DNA from: Xylona heveae TC161
Taxonomy: Eukaryota; Ascomycota; Xylonomycetes; Xylonales; Xylonaceae
NCBI RefSeq assembly: GCF_001619985.1
Contig: NW_017264194.1
Span: 930,001 to 994,000, forward strand
Reading direction: 5' to 3'
Length of the DNA: 64,000 bases
Under the pieces are notes generated by a model. That model did not search any database. It was not told the DNA's origin and saw only the letters and a list, made by a program, of their open reading frames with translations. The translations under genes and the position numbers were made by a program. Within the stretch, counting starts at the first letter, position 1; every line of letters starts with the position of its first letter. This document shows, one piece after another, positions 1 to 12,617 of the stretch.

Positions 1-298
1 GGTTGTGTGAAGAATGCGGCCATAGAAATCATGAATGCCAGTCGGAAACATCGGCGGTGTCGGAGTGTCGGTCAGTTGCATCCCGCTTGGAAATCGAGCA
101 CAACTTGGACCTCCAAACAATTGCATTTCATACGAGAAGACGTTTAGCTACCCTGGAAGCTGTTTAAATCCGGCCATCATCAGCTCTGGACAGCGGGGCT
201 TTTAGTCAGACTCAGGAAGTCATTCCAATATCCTCTTTGCCGTCGGTATCGAGCTCAAATACTTCTGATTGCCCCGCCGCAAGGAAATTCCGCCTAGC

Positions 299-1125
299 AT
301 GGCTGCGCTTCGGCCGTTTCACCCTCTCGATTTATTCAAGTTCAATCACACAAATCTTGATCCATTGACCGAAAACTATGGCATCGACTTTTACTTTTCA
401 TATCTGGCAAAATGGCCGTCACTTTTCAATGTCATTGAAGGTGCCGATGGAAAGATAAATGCATACAGTAAGCCCGACTCTGCAGCGTTTGAGGCTCATT
501 TCATAGAGCTATTTACCTCTTTTGAATTTGCCAGACAAACTATGACTTTGTAAACAATGCTAACTATATAAATCTTCAACTTATAGTGATGGGCAAGCTG
601 GAGTCCAGTCCACCGGCATACCAACATTCAGAGCACGCTCTCCCTTGGCACGCTCATATTACCGCCTTGACTGTCGCGCCATCAGCGCGACGACTCGGTC
701 TTGCGCAAAGACTGACTTCTAGCCTTGAAAAGGCTGGAGACGAATATAACGCGTGGTTTGTCGACTTGTTCGTGCGGGAAAGCAATCAGGTTGCGCAATC
801 ATTATATAAGGGCATGGGGTAAGCTTTATTTCTTCTTGCTTCTCCTTTTCTCAGTCTCAGCTACTGCTTGCTCATCTATCAATCTCTTTTTGTTTCACGA
901 ATACGTCCTTTGTTCTGAATACAGCTGACCACGGTTCGTTTTTCTTGCAACAATAGATACAGCGTGTTCCGGCGAGTAGTTGGCTATTACAGCGACAATC
1001 CAACAGGGAAGTCTGATAGTGAGGATTCATTTGACATGCGAAAACCTCTGAAGCGGGATAAGAAGCGGGAACATATACGGGAGAACGGAGAGAACTTCCC
1101 AGTCCCTCCAGACTTTATTTTCTAG
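299..1125 (+). CDS. NAT3: N-terminal acetyltransferase NatB catalytic subunit (Naa20/Nat3)
   Basis: Three exons (299-467, 587-818, 957-1125) join in frame to 189 aa. The product is the catalytic subunit of the cytosolic, ribosome-associated NatB complex, which acetylates nascent N-termini of the Met-Asp/Glu/Asn/Gln type together with its auxiliary subunit Mdm20/Naa25. The sequence follows Naa20 throughout: N-terminal MAALRPFHPLDLFKFN, central TALTVAPSARRLGLA with the acetyl-CoA-binding R-x-x-G-x-A loop at residues 91-96, then WFVDLFVRESNQVA and YSVFRRVVGYYS, and the family tail DMRKPLKRDK. The ATG at 299 is the first in frame and gives the normal family length. Both introns are GT-AG (468-586 and 819-956). 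The gene faces the ATP synthase delta gene tail to tail. The exact family placement comes from recall of the human and yeast proteins, but the match is long and unambiguous. Confidence 0.95.
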
Positions 1126-1688
1126 TCTTTTAAGCCTTTGCAATACTATTTTTCAGGGACGGTTCATTTGTTGGAATAATAAGATGTACCTTCATCACCA
1201 ATGCAAATGACGGAGGCATCTTGCTCAGGTATCTGTGAAAAGGGATACTGAAGATTAACTTGCTTCTGGTGAACATCAATGATCTATCAAGTATGGATAA
1301 AGAGACGTCACTAATTGCTGCCATACGTGGAACATTCTTGGCAAACCCCTGTTGACGTAGATTAGAAGGTAAAAGTCTTGGGGAAATCGGATGGTCAGGC
1401 GCTTTTTGGCATTAATTGAAGTCAACAATTAAGTGCCAAAGACTTTACGAGATGGAAGATCTGGCAAGAGCCGGCCTTGGCTTCAGCGTCCAAATATCAT
1501 GCGCCAATTTGATAGGCGCAAAATGCGGGAATACGAGTAAAAGAGAAATGTGTCGGACTTTCACGTTCAAGATCGTGTTTATTGAACTTGTCTCCATGCT
1601 GAAACGGACGTGCAGAATCGTATTCGTCTATACAATACACAATTCTCTACCACACTCGCCTTACGCTCGACCCAATGCTGCCAGCTAT
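1126..1688. other. Convergent 3' intergenic region
   Basis: The 563 bp between the stop of the NatB gene and the stop of the ATP synthase delta gene should hold both 3' untranslated regions. Open frames here are short and do not resemble known proteins. No repeat or RNA gene was recognised. Confidence 0.6.
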
Positions 1689-2643
1689 TTATTTGAGGGC
1701 AGCTTGAAGGCTCTCGAGAACCTGAAAATTGAAATTAGCATTCGAAACCCAATTGAAGCATTGTAAACATACCTCAAGCTCAATCTTGGCCTCGGCAATG
1801 TCCTGCTCGCTACCGCTACCGCCGGCAATCTTCTGGGCCTCCGCGATCTGCGACCGGACAGCCTGGAAAAACATTAGTCTGGGCTTCTCCGAACGGGAGA
1901 CTGGTTGATCTGTTTTACGCACTTCAGAGCTGAACTCCTCAAGGGGGAATCCCTCAACAGCATTGATGCTCAGCTGCGAGTTGGGCTGGACAATGGCGAA
2001 TCCGCCAGACACTATATTGGGATCAAATTAGCCACATGCTCAGAACTCGTATAGCTTATGATGGCGCCTTCGCTGGTCCGTGTCTTATTCCTTCGCACCA
2101 ACAGTCTAAAATAGCGCTGAAGGTTGGCTATCCGTGGGCTGCTTTTGGGGCGACGTACGGAAGAATTGCTTGCTGCCACCGCTCTCTTCGATAATCTCAA
2201 CGAGACCGGGCTTCAACTGCTCGATAGAGGGGACGTGGTTGGCGAGGACACCCATTTCACCAGACTCGGCCGGGATGTTGACTTGCACACTGCGAAAACG
2301 AAATTATTATTATTGTATTTCAAAGGAATTGGAATTGAGTCGATGACGGATTATATTGGGCTGCGAATTCGACGTACACATCGAGAGACTTGTAGATGGA
2401 CTGAGGAAAAGTTAGCGCTAATCTTAAACCAGTTGCAATGATTCAATTGACGCATTAAAAAAGAGGAATCGGATGGCTGGCTTTCTGCGAATAGAAACAA
2501 TCCCCACGTACCTGGTGAGGGAGAGCCAAGGTCAGCTTGATCTTGTCCGAGACGGCCTCGGCGTAGCCTCTTCGCTGCAGAGGCTGACGCATCATTGTAG
2601 GGCGAGCCCGGAGAGCTGCCCGAGCGAAACGGAAGGAGTTCAT
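1689..2643 (-). CDS. ATP16: Mitochondrial F1F0 ATP synthase delta subunit
   Basis: Six exons (2643-2512, 2400-2378, 2289-2159, 2011-1923, 1862-1773, 1721-1689) join exactly to 165 aa. The delta subunit (homologue of bacterial epsilon) sits in the central stalk of F1 and couples rotation of the c-ring to catalysis at the matrix face of the inner membrane. The N-terminus MNSFRFARAALRARPTMM followed by RRGYAEA is a typical presequence and cleavage region. VNIPAESGEMGVLANHVP and SGGFAIVQPNSQLSINAVEG are the conserved beta-sandwich segments, and the last 40 residues form the alpha-helical hairpin. I chose the ATG at 2643 because it begins the presequence; an in-frame ATG at 2691 would add 16 residues. 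Five introns in 165 codons, one exon being only 23 nt, is intron-dense for a fungus but common for this gene. Confidence 0.94.
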
Positions 2644-5600
2644 TTTGTTGAGCAGCTGAATTGATGCAATTGCTGATGAGGGACGCGACAACAGCAGCTG
2701 GTAGTCGTTGAAGAGATGAGCCCGGATTCTCGGTCTTGGCGGTTGGAGCTCGGCACGTGACTTTGGAAGTTCAAAGCACGTGACTTAGACATTTCTCGCT
2801 GTGTTAGTTCTCATACGAATCCATTATAAGAATTCATTTTCGCCTTTTTTTTTTGTTTTCATTTTATTTACTATGTTTATATCTTTTGATAGGCATTCTT
2901 TAACTCAGCTGCCGATGCCTGGTGGATTTCCGACCCGTGTGTCAGCTTTGTCGGAACAAATACCGAATCAACGGTTCAGCAAGCATTGTATGGTTGGAAA
3001 TGTGTCTCATGGCATTTTATCTTTCGGCAGAGGCTGGACGAAGAGCCAACAGTCATGGGGATTGAGGTCCATCGAGGCAAAGATGCGGTTCAGAAATTTT
3101 ACGGTGTTATACGACATAGTAATTTGGTAGATGAGTAAAGACACTCTTCCCGCTCAATAGATGAGGATAGAAGGTACTAGACTACGATACTACCTACTTC
3201 TCTACTGCTACGCGGGTATGATGCCTTTCCCTAAAGCTATCATGACATACGAGCTCATGCATGGTGCCCCACACCACGACCTAAGAATGCGTCGGCTAGC
3301 AGTCTGTGATAAGGTGTCCATTAAACTGTTCGGCGGTCAGCAGTAGCAGACGTCGAAAGGGAAAAAAAAAAGCTGGCTTCCAGGGTTTCTTAATCGGTAG
3401 CAAGCACTATGCTGCAATAACTAACTGGTGCTTATATTTTGCCAGTTTACGGAGCTTCTCAGGGACTACTAATGGCTACTCAAAGGACCTGCGCGTGATG
3501 GATATGCAGGGTCTGATTGCAGAATCCTTGACATGCTGAAAACCTCGAGATGCTTCAATAATGAAGAGGTTTTGCTTGTGAAAGGTTCTGAAAGGAAAGC
3601 GGCATCTTTCCATCCATAAGAAAGCAACCGTCGAGTCACTTGTGTAAGAGCCAAGCTGCAAAGAATGCAAGCCAAGCACCTGGGCGCAGTGCTCGAGCTG
3701 CATTGCCGTCCTCCTGCCGATGAGAGATGTAGTACACAGACAGTACAACTAATAACGTCCAAGCTTGGCGTTGTAATTGCCTTGGAAGACGCCATACAGA
3801 GATCCATTCAGCGAATGTTTGGCGGCTACTGTTCGAATATGATTACTACGACTCGGGTGACTTCCTTCACCGCCGTAACAAATAAGTGTAATTTCAGTGG
3901 TTGCTCGGCCCACAGCGGGAATCCTACCGGAAAGGGGGGAAGCTTGATCGGGGGTGGTGAACCCCTCTTTTCTGAATCGTGAAGTATCTGGGCCCAAACA
4001 GCTAGGAGAAGGATATGGAGCATGCTGAAGGAGACAAGGGGTTGGTCCATGCAGGCAGACGCTTTGCCTTGCGCAAAGGAAAGAACCAAACAATCTATCA
4101 CACGGGGCATGGCCTCGTGCCTATTGAAGGAGCATTGACCTCTCCCCCATTAAGATTCGGATGCCGAAAGCTGCAACACGAAACAAAGCCCCGAGCTGAC
4201 TGCATTTATTGTTACTGTTGTTGCAGCTGCGTTCTTTTACGAACCTCATGAACATACAGCCGGAGCTCCGGGCTCCTGTCACAAGCTCAAAGGGAAAAAG
4301 AAAAGTCCATGCTACGATTATCATTGGTAGTGCTGTGGGTATGTCGTAGCTCTCTGTCAATTGCTTTTTGGTTTTTGTTCAAGGAGGTCCGAATCGGCGC
4401 TGGGGAGATGCACCAATGATCATTTTTGGCTCATGGCGAGCCCCATTCGTTTGACTAAGGTAAGTACTTTTATTCCATTTTATTTTTTTCTCATTGAATT
4501 GACAGACGATAGACCACTCGGATAAGGCTACTTTGACGTCGTGTGTGACTTGCAATGGAAGTGAAGCCGGCAAGCCTGGCCGGCAAGACCGCCCATTGAA
4601 AGTGGTGGGCATCTGCATTCGGTTAAGTTAGGCAAGTACCGGGTTCCTAATGGTACCTGTGTGCACCGTTGAACAATGGCACATGGAGGTAATTGCATCA
4701 ACAGGTACGGAGGTACAGTGGCATAGAATGCTTTACTCATCTGCCAAGAAGCAAATCCTCAGCTCCCGGAGATGTTCCCGGGTAAGGTTGTAAAATTACC
4801 GGAGACTGAAATGATCGGCACTCAGCACCTCTTGTTGAAATCATCTCTTGGTAATTTCCCCCCTCGGTCCTTGCAGTTGCCAAGCATAATTACGTTTGAA
4901 TGGAGTAAATCTGCACTGCTTGGCCAGTTCCTCGCCCGAGTCTTGGATTTCCTTTTACACTTACGGAGTAGGCAGGTATGTGCTGTATCGCTGGCCGGAC
5001 ATCGGAGGGCTGTCGTCCCCAAACGCCCAGGCTTTCACTGGCCGAGTGACTTCATTTCCCTGCGTCATAAGCTGGCTGTCAAAGTAGCGTGACGCTTAGC
5101 CCTGATGACTTGTCCGTGCTGTACTGTACAAGCGTTAGTGAGAGGCGGGAACAAAGTTATAGGTATAGTCTCCACTACGGTAGGTACCTGAACAAGTGTT
5201 GTCCAACTAAATCATTTGCATTTTTGATTTATTTCGCTTCTCACATGCTTTTAACCCAAAGAAGCTTGACTTCCAGAATATGAGGGAATTATTTCCGGTT
5301 GCTCTCAGTACTGCGACCACTGTACAAAGGTTTACAGTACGTTTTGTTAATGGGATGACAAGCTCTAACCCTCTTCCCGCAGGCCAAAAAGAAATTCACC
5401 CCTTTTTTTTTTTTGCCCTCTTTCCTTTTGCCCTTAAAGGAAACCCCAACCAACCCAATTGCAGGCCGATTCAAATTGCCCCAGACAAATAACAGCCTAC
5501 TCGCTAGCTTTCTCGGCCGCTGCTTGTTCTTCCTACCCCTCCCTCTTGCCGCGCTACGACTGAACTGGGCTGGGACTGTAGAGTACATACATGCAATTCT

Positions 5601-6573
5601 CAGCCAACTTAACCTGAGGTAGCTGCTTCGAACGGAAACCTGCTAACTAGCGGGTCGCCTTTTTGACCTGCCCTTAGGTCCCCAGTCCTGCGGGTTTGCT
5701 GCGTAGTATTATTTCATCTCGCGCACACACCACCCGCGCGCACACAGCTCACACACACAATCCGCAAACCCCCCCCCTCCCCGGTTCTCGCCTCCGAGAG
5801 ATCACCGCTTCCCTTAGTTAACTAACATCTTTTCTCTTTCAACCCCTCCACTCCTCTTCCTTCCCACTTCTCTTTCTTCTTCTCATTATTTCTACCACAC
5901 TCTTCCTCTCCTGCCTTTTGCCATCCAGTGACACTCCTTTATTTTTTCACTCCGATCGACTTTCAGCATCTGGATAGATCTTCACTATCGTCTGCATTCG
6001 TGCTGTGCACATTCGCCACTTACCATACAACCACCTGCACGTCATTTCTTGGCTCTTAAAGGTTCGCGGACCGCTTCACTAGTACCTTGCTTGGCGGTGC
6101 GCCCCAAGGATTGCAGCCTGGACCTTCAAACGCTCTTAAGCGTCTCTGAGATAATTCAATCGATCCTCTGCATCATGGTCTATATACGGAATTTATAACA
6201 GCACGTCCTGCGGGACCTTTGATTTCCGCCTTTCCGCCTCGATTGGAAATATTGCGTCGGTCTAGGACATAGCACCTTCTCAACGCATTACGGAAACTTG
6301 GGAGCTTTGCAAAGATCTTTTGGTTCGAATCTTCTCTCAATCGAATATCAACCTGCGGCCTCCGGGTTGGCTCAGTAACATTTCGGGCTCTCCTTTAATC
6401 TTGCAATCACTCTTGCTTCGTCGATCCGACCAGTTTGAAAGAGCCCTCTTTCTGACGACCACCCGCAACAATCGACCATTCCTGCTTCAATCATACTTTA
6501 TCCGGCCATTCGAAGATAACATCGATCACGCGCATACTCCGATCAGCATATTCAGGCGACACAAAGAGAAAAC
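2644..6573. other. Long gene-free region and upstream region of the next gene
   Basis: About 3.9 kb lie between the start of the ATP synthase delta gene and the start of the acidic protein at 6574. All open frames here are short, start mostly with non-ATG codons and show no recognisable domain. The first 200 bp should hold the delta-subunit promoter. The last 0.9 kb is rich in C and T on the plus strand and is probably leader and promoter for the downstream gene. No transposon, tRNA or 5S rRNA was recognised. Confidence 0.5.
5720..6320 (+). promoter_or_regulatory. Pyrimidine-rich promoter and leader region with a short upstream ORF
   Basis: From about 5720 the plus strand changes to CA- and CT-rich sequence (CACACA runs, a C-run near 5770, then many TCTTC blocks to about 5960). 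Such C+T blocks often mark the transcription start region of well-expressed filamentous-fungal genes. A complete seven-codon upstream reading frame (ATG at 6175, stop at 6196-6198) lies in the putative leader, about 380 nt before the main start at 6574. The transcription start itself cannot be placed from sequence. Confidence 0.4.
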
Positions 6574-8964
6574 ATGCCTTATCGTCAGCACCATTATTAT
6601 CGTGCGCCTAGTGCGCACGAAACGTTGACTCTTCATAATTTACCATTGACCGCAACTCTGACGTCGAACGGCGAAGACGAGCTCGCTGCGGAGGCGGACG
6701 AACCCCCGGACGAGCCGCTTCATTTTGGTCGTCTTGCCGCTTGGAATCCCCACGACGCTCATTTCGTTGCTCACTGCGCTTATGTCAAGTCGATTCCGTC
6801 ACAGCAAGCCGACCGACGAGAATCGTTGTTGACCCGTGCTCTTCTGACGAGCCCAGACAATGTTGCCGATGAGGCACACCTCCCATCCGTGTCCCACTTT
6901 TCTCGAGCCTCGCGAACGGCGTCCACCTGGAGCAATGCGAGCGCCGCCTCGACCGCCGATCTGACGAGTGACGGAGGCCTTACCAGCCCAACAAGGACAA
7001 ATTCTCCTAGCCCGCCGCAACCTCCCTCGCATTTGCACCGCGTAGGCTCCCCCAAAGCTGCCCTGCTGAATAAACTTCATGCTGGAGCCGACCCCAATCA
7101 TCCCCGTCTTTTGCCGTCAACTACGGACACCAGTGAGCATGAGTCAGCTGTCGAGGCTGGTCTTGGTCGCAAGCGATGCATCACATTTGCTTGTGGCAGA
7201 AAATCCCCAGCATCAGACAGCCAGAGCCAGGCAGGTGTGAAAAGCGATGCTGGGAACACTTCCAAGGACAGTAAGCTGGCACAGCAACCTCAACCTCAAC
7301 CTCAACCCCAGCCTCGTCGGTGCATGATCAAATTTGTGTGCAACTCGCGATCCGATTCGCCGCAGACCAACACGCCTTCCCCCGCACATCAACCGTCGCC
7401 TGACCTCGGCGCACGGGAGTCAATGACCGAGAGTCTGCAACCCCCCCAGTCACCGAGCAGCCGCTCGCACCGGGATTCGGATTCGACAGTGCGAAATGAA
7501 TCAACTGGCAGTGCAATTCAGATTCCTTCTCCGCTGCAAAAACCATCTACCCGTTCTGATCCCGGTCCTGAAAAACCCGAAGGAAGTCGTTTTCATGAAT
7601 TCGCAAGCTCCTTTGATGAAGAGGATGACTGGGTGAATGAATCTACTGTGCATAAAGAACGACTGACGGTCAATGATACTCTGAAAAAGGAAAATGCCAT
7701 TAGGAAAATGGGCGAGGAGGTTGAACAAGAAGCTGAAGACGAAGCAAATGATGAAGATGAAGATGAAGAGGATGCGGCTGACGAAGATGAAGTCTCTGAC
7801 TTTTCTTCTTCCTCCGAGGACGAGGATGAGGACGAGGACGAGGACGTGGTTTCCGAGGGTGGAAATGAAACCGATAATGAGGAAGGATTTGCAGAGTCTG
7901 ATGAGGAGAGCGATGCTGCGTCTGACTACCAATTCTGGACACCGACCGTGAAGAATGTTTCTTCTACTGCTCATATCGAAATGATTCGTCCAAGCCCTAG
8001 GAGAAGCGCGTCCGAATCATCTCTTGAGTCTCATCAAAGTCCGCGGCAAACTGCCGAAATGAAGGCCCAGCTGGCCGAGAAGACCAAGGATCTTGCCAAG
8101 GCTCGAAGACGATCTCGGGCTATTGCACGCCAAGATACGCCCGAGCTTCCTGATAGCACTGATTTTGTCTGCGGTACTTTTGACGAGGACCGACCCCTCG
8201 AGGCAGCCTATGTTTCTTGTCTGGAAGAGCGAAAACGTGCCAAATACGCTCCTGTGCCTCAGGACATTGACCCTAGCTTTCCCTTGTCTGACCCGGACGA
8301 TGAAGATGATGACGAGTCTGAAGAGGAGGTTGTCGACCGCGGCCGACGCGGTAGCCGTGGCAGAAACTCACCAAAAGGCCAAGGGGTAGTCGCGAAGAAA
8401 GTCTCCCCTCGAGACTCTCCCAAGCGCCTCCGTTCGCCACCTCCGCCGCCAAGGCGTAATGTTTGCCGCTCGCCTCCACCTGCGCGCAACCTCTTCGCTC
8501 ATTCGCCGCGTCGTCTACGATCGCCGCCTCCGGCTCGCCATCTGAGGTCGCCTCCCGCTACGCGAACAGTCTCCCCTGGTCCCCGGGTCAGGACTCCAGA
8601 TGGTTGCCCTGCCTTTGGTGGACACCAATTGACTCGTACAAAGTCTCTCCCCCGAACACCGAATCCTTTCCGGTACTATGATCGAGAATTGCAAGCCGCC
8701 ATTGCTGAGCCGCTGTCTCCACCGGGCACTGAACTTCGCGCTCGCCGTGCCATTGACATTGTCAAGGGCCTGGAGAAGAAACGACAGCGGCGTAAGCAAA
8801 AGTTTTGGCAAAAACACTATCGTCATGCGGGAAAAGAAAAGGAAAAGAAACCCCAGCCTGGAAAAGGCCTAGAGAGGATGCGGGAGCTAGGCTTGGAGAT
8901 GGCAGGTAAGGGCAAGGGGGCATGGTTTGGTCATAACAACCCACAGTACATGCTCTCAATTTAG
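6574..8964 (+). CDS. Large acidic, intrinsically disordered fungal protein with two KRC-type cysteine motifs
   Basis: A single open frame of 796 aa. I do not recognise a function. The start has an A at -3 and is followed by a well-composed N-terminus (MPYRQHHYYRAPSAHETLTL). A near-repeated motif occurs twice: KRCITFACGRK at about residue 200 and RRCMIKFVCNSR at about 249, separated by a QP-rich stretch encoded by repeated hexamers. Residues about 380-430 and 570-590 are almost pure Asp/Glu. A block of RSPPPPPR/RLRSPPPAR repeats (about 610-670) looks like a site for proline-directed or SR-type phosphorylation. The C-terminal part is basic and helical (RRAIDIVKGLEKKRQRRKQ) and the protein ends NPQYMLSI. 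It appears conserved in filamentous ascomycetes and may be the family labelled DUF2457 in Pfam, but that is memory and unverified. The composition suggests a nuclear or regulatory role, which is inference only. Confidence 0.85.
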   Translation: MPYRQHHYYRAPSAHETLTLHNLPLTATLTSNGEDELAAEADEPPDEPLHFGRLAAWNPHDAHFVAHCAYVKSIPSQQADRRESLLTRALLTSPDNVADEAHLPSVSHFSRASRTASTWSNASAASTADLTSDGGLTSPTRTNSPSPPQPPSHLHRVGSPKAALLNKLHAGADPNHPRLLPSTTDTSEHESAVEAGLGRKRCITFACGRKSPASDSQSQAGVKSDAGNTSKDSKLAQQPQPQPQPQPRRCMIKFVCNSRSDSPQTNTPSPAHQPSPDLGARESMTESLQPPQSPSSRSHRDSDSTVRNESTGSAIQIPSPLQKPSTRSDPGPEKPEGSRFHEFASSFDEEDDWVNESTVHKERLTVNDTLKKENAIRKMGEEVEQEAEDEANDEDEDEEDAADEDEVSDFSSSSEDEDEDEDEDVVSEGGNETDNEEGFAESDEESDAASDYQFWTPTVKNVSSTAHIEMIRPSPRRSASESSLESHQSPRQTAEMKAQLAEKTKDLAKARRRSRAIARQDTPELPDSTDFVCGTFDEDRPLEAAYVSCLEERKRAKYAPVPQDIDPSFPLSDPDDEDDDESEEEVVDRGRRGSRGRNSPKGQGVVAKKVSPRDSPKRLRSPPPPPRRNVCRSPPPARNLFAHSPRRLRSPPPARHLRSPPATRTVSPGPRVRTPDGCPAFGGHQLTRTKSLPRTPNPFRYYDRELQAAIAEPLSPPGTELRARRAIDIVKGLEKKRQRRKQKFWQKHYRHAGKEKEKKPQPGKGLERMRELGLEMAGKGKGAWFGHNNPQYMLSI
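7282..7315 (+). repeat. In-frame hexamer repeat coding for QP
   Basis: Four to five copies of a CAACCT-type hexamer lie inside the coding sequence and encode alternating Gln-Pro between the two cysteine motifs. Because the unit is six bases, length changes keep the frame. Confidence 0.75.
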
Positions 8965-9770
8965 GACATCCCCCTTCCCCCTCAAACAAGCCTTTCCACT
9001 TGTTGTATGCCTGATCGGCGCCTCTTCGCGCCTTTTTGGCCTTTGGGCTAAATTTTTTTTTTTTTTTTTCCTTTTTTTTTTTCCTTTGTTTCACATCTTC
9101 TTTTGTAAATACTTTAGTGCCCGGCAGTTCAAACTGGCGTGTACATAATACCCCATTTTATCTTTAATGCTGAGATACCACGTTTGCCTGGTTATCAAAT
9201 ATGCATGGATACTTAGGTATTCTCCCTCAGGCTGCCTTGACGGCAACAGGGTGCCTGCTTAGCATTGGGAATGGCGTCAATATTAGAGTGCAGGTTCTAT
9301 GGTCACGAGCCAATGCCTTTTTTTAATACTTTCCCTACATTAATTAATTAAGCAAATACTGCTGTAAAAAATATATATATATTTTGACATGTCCAAAACA
9401 AAAGTTGGTGAAATAGTTTCATCGCCTTTCATCCTTTGGTCGTTTAACCGTATGGTGGTATATTTTCCATTGGGGATCGTCTATCTGACGAGAGTCCTCG
9501 GTCGCTCAAGTTGCAGGGTCGAGACAACCGAGCTTGGAAAGTCAAGCGACCTACAGGACTACAGGACTACAACCTGTCCACAGCACTGGCCACTCTGCCA
9601 CTAAAGATATTCACAGATCACTCGATCATCGAGCTTCCCAACGTCACGATTCCCTTGCAATTCATTTTGTACAGCATCGGCAGTACAACGCCCCTCCGTC
9701 TTGATTTCAAGTACCAATATATCTCGCATTATTCTCACTCGCGACCGCGATAGACCAGCGTTAGAGCAAC
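8965..9770. other. Intergenic: 3' flank of the acidic protein gene and SAR1 promoter
   Basis: The 806 bp contain a T-rich stretch at about 9052-9085 just behind the acidic-protein gene, likely in its 3' untranslated region, then AT-rich sequence near 9330-9390 and the upstream region of SAR1. A tandem duplication of an 8-mer (ACAGGACT) occurs near 9551-9567. No coding potential was seen. Confidence 0.55.
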
Positions 9771-10865
<1,095 letters not shown>

Positions 10866-11389
10866 ACGCCTAAGAAAATAAAAAATGACATTTGGCACAA
10901 GTTTTTGTGTGTCCTCAACCGGGCCTCCTGTGCCAATGTCGTCTTCTCTGGGGGAATTCCAGTTTAGTTGTAGTATGGTGTAGATACTACACTTGACATT
11001 CTGCACTTGTCACTCGGATTTCGAACATTGTGCACAAGGTCTAGACAAACTGGGCTATGGGCTTTGTCGAACCGCAGGAGCACAGGCACCTTTTTGAAAA
11101 ATTGGCCAGGGTTAGAACTTTTCTTCAATTCTCTTGAACCTACTAGCCGGCGCACACACAGGGGGGAATAGGGAGTAGCATTGTCCAAAAGCGTCATGCT
11201 CATGAAGGGGTGGAAGGGGAAAGGAAGGGGAGGATGTAGTATCACTGTCTTGTTGTCTCGTCTCATGTCTGATTCGTCCGTAACTCATGTCCATTTACCC
11301 ACTCATATCTATCTCTTTGTCTTATCTGTCTTAACTTGTCTCTGTCAAATAAAGCTGATATGGTATTGTCGTAGACCATAGCTCGCTTT

Positions 11390-11610
11390 TTTCTTTCTTC
11401 CTTTCTTTTTTTCCCCCGTTTGTCTTCTTTTGAACCCTGTTGCCTTCTGTTTTTACACACTTGTCTTCTTTTTTTCCCCGTTGTCTTGTTTACACTTTTG
11501 TCTTTTCCTTTTACACGCTTGTCAACCCTGTTTTTACCCTCTTGTCTTCTGTTCTTGTCTTCTGTCAATTTAGCTTCTATCGCCATATATCATATCATAT
11601 CATATCATAT
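11390..11610. repeat. Degenerate CTTGTCTT/TTTTACAC pyrimidine minisatellite and ATATC repeat
   Basis: Between about 11390 and 11570 the motif CTTGTCTTCT alternates with T-rich spacers and TTTTACAC-type words, giving an irregular period of roughly 17-35 bp. It is followed at about 11585-11611 by five tandem copies of a CATAT-type pentamer. Confidence 0.6.
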
Positions 11611-11803
11611 TTACTCTTTCCCCCCTATTTTCTTTCATCTTTTGTGCAAATCCATCTCAACGCTGTTATTGATTAATTAAATCCGCATATACTCGTCTTC
11701 TCAAGGTAAGTTAGAACTTAGCAGGTCGAGCTACCCGCTACCCGTTTGAGTTGATGCTGCGGACACTGACACCCTGATACCATGACCCCCATGTTGGCCC
11801 CTC

Positions 11804-11813
11804 NNNNNNNNNN
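11804..11813. other. Assembly gap of 10 N
   Basis: Ten consecutive undetermined bases. A round number of N is usually a scaffolding placeholder, so the true missing length is unknown. It sits at the edge of the tandem-repeat patchwork, which is the likely reason assembly failed here. Confidence 0.99.
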
Positions 11814-12039
11814 GCCGCCCCGAGCCATGTTGGTTCCAACTTCCAGTATCTACTTTACCTTGGGTTCGTACTACTACTACGGACGATGGATCCTTATTGC
11901 TAGACCTACAGCCTACAGCCTAGAGCGTTTGGATTGGTGTGTTGGCACGTTGCATTTGCGGTTTGCCCTGCATCTGGTATCATTATCAGATGACTGATGA
12001 ACTTTCGTTGTGACTCTCAGACTCTTAGACTCTCAGACT

Positions 12040-12245
12040 CTCACTCTGGAGTCTGGTCTGGAAAGTAGCTGTCGCGTGGACAAAACCTGTATCTGGTATA
12101 TTGAGAATCATATCCGGTATATTTGTCCTCTCTGGTATTAATAACCATACTATCTGGTTTATCAATACCATATCCGTACGGTGTACCTGGTATGTCAATA
12201 ACCATATCCCGTACCTGGTATATCGAAACCATTGAGTATGTAGAT
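12040..12245. repeat. Degenerate minisatellite, unit about 22-28 bp
   Basis: About six imperfect copies of a unit beginning CTGGTAT and containing ATCAATAACCATATCC follow one another. Copies differ by substitutions and small length changes, so this is an old tandem array. Confidence 0.65.
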
Positions 12246-12421
12246 TGTGGTTTCTTTCTTTTATATCGCGGCATGGCCTTTACTTGACATGGTATATCTT
12301 GACATGTTATACCTTACTTGGCATGTTACAGTCATATATCGCTGCAGCGCCGCAGTGCTGATTCGCTGATTCGCTCCTATTTCCGCTGTCAGTCTGTTAA
12401 TACTCACTTGATTCATTCTGA

Positions 12422-12452
12422 AATCCGGGAATCCGGGAATCCGGGAATCCGG
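12422..12452. repeat. Tandem 8-mer, four copies
   Basis: The octamer AATCCGGG is repeated three times plus a seventh-base-truncated fourth copy, with no mismatches. The perfect identity suggests recent expansion compared with neighbouring arrays. Confidence 0.9.
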
Positions 12453-12509
12453 AAACTCGAGAGTTCTTTGCTTTTCATTACCTCTTTCTTCCCGTCGTCC
12501 TCCTCCTTT

Positions 12510-12560
12510 TTCTTCTTCTTCTTCTTCTTCTTCTTCTTCTTCTTCTTCTTCTTCTTCTTC
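12510..12560. repeat. (TTC)17 microsatellite
   Basis: Fifty-one bases of uninterrupted TTC. The complementary GAA repeat with the same copy number occurs in the first PP1 intron 3.3 kb away. Confidence 0.95.
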
Positions 12561-12617
12561 CCGTTCTCGTCGTCAGGTCTTGCAACATGGCCCTGCCCCT
12601 CATGGCTCATGCATTAG

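Noticed and set aside
7694-7951. Antisense and shifted frames over the acidic coding region (His/Pro/Arg-rich and Met/Lys-rich)
   Set aside because: They are shadows of the GAT/GAA-rich acidic codons in the real gene at 6574-8964.
12318-12617. 99-codon frame with a long Phe run, and its Lys-run antisense
   Set aside because: It is created by the (TTC)17 microsatellite and neighbouring repeats.
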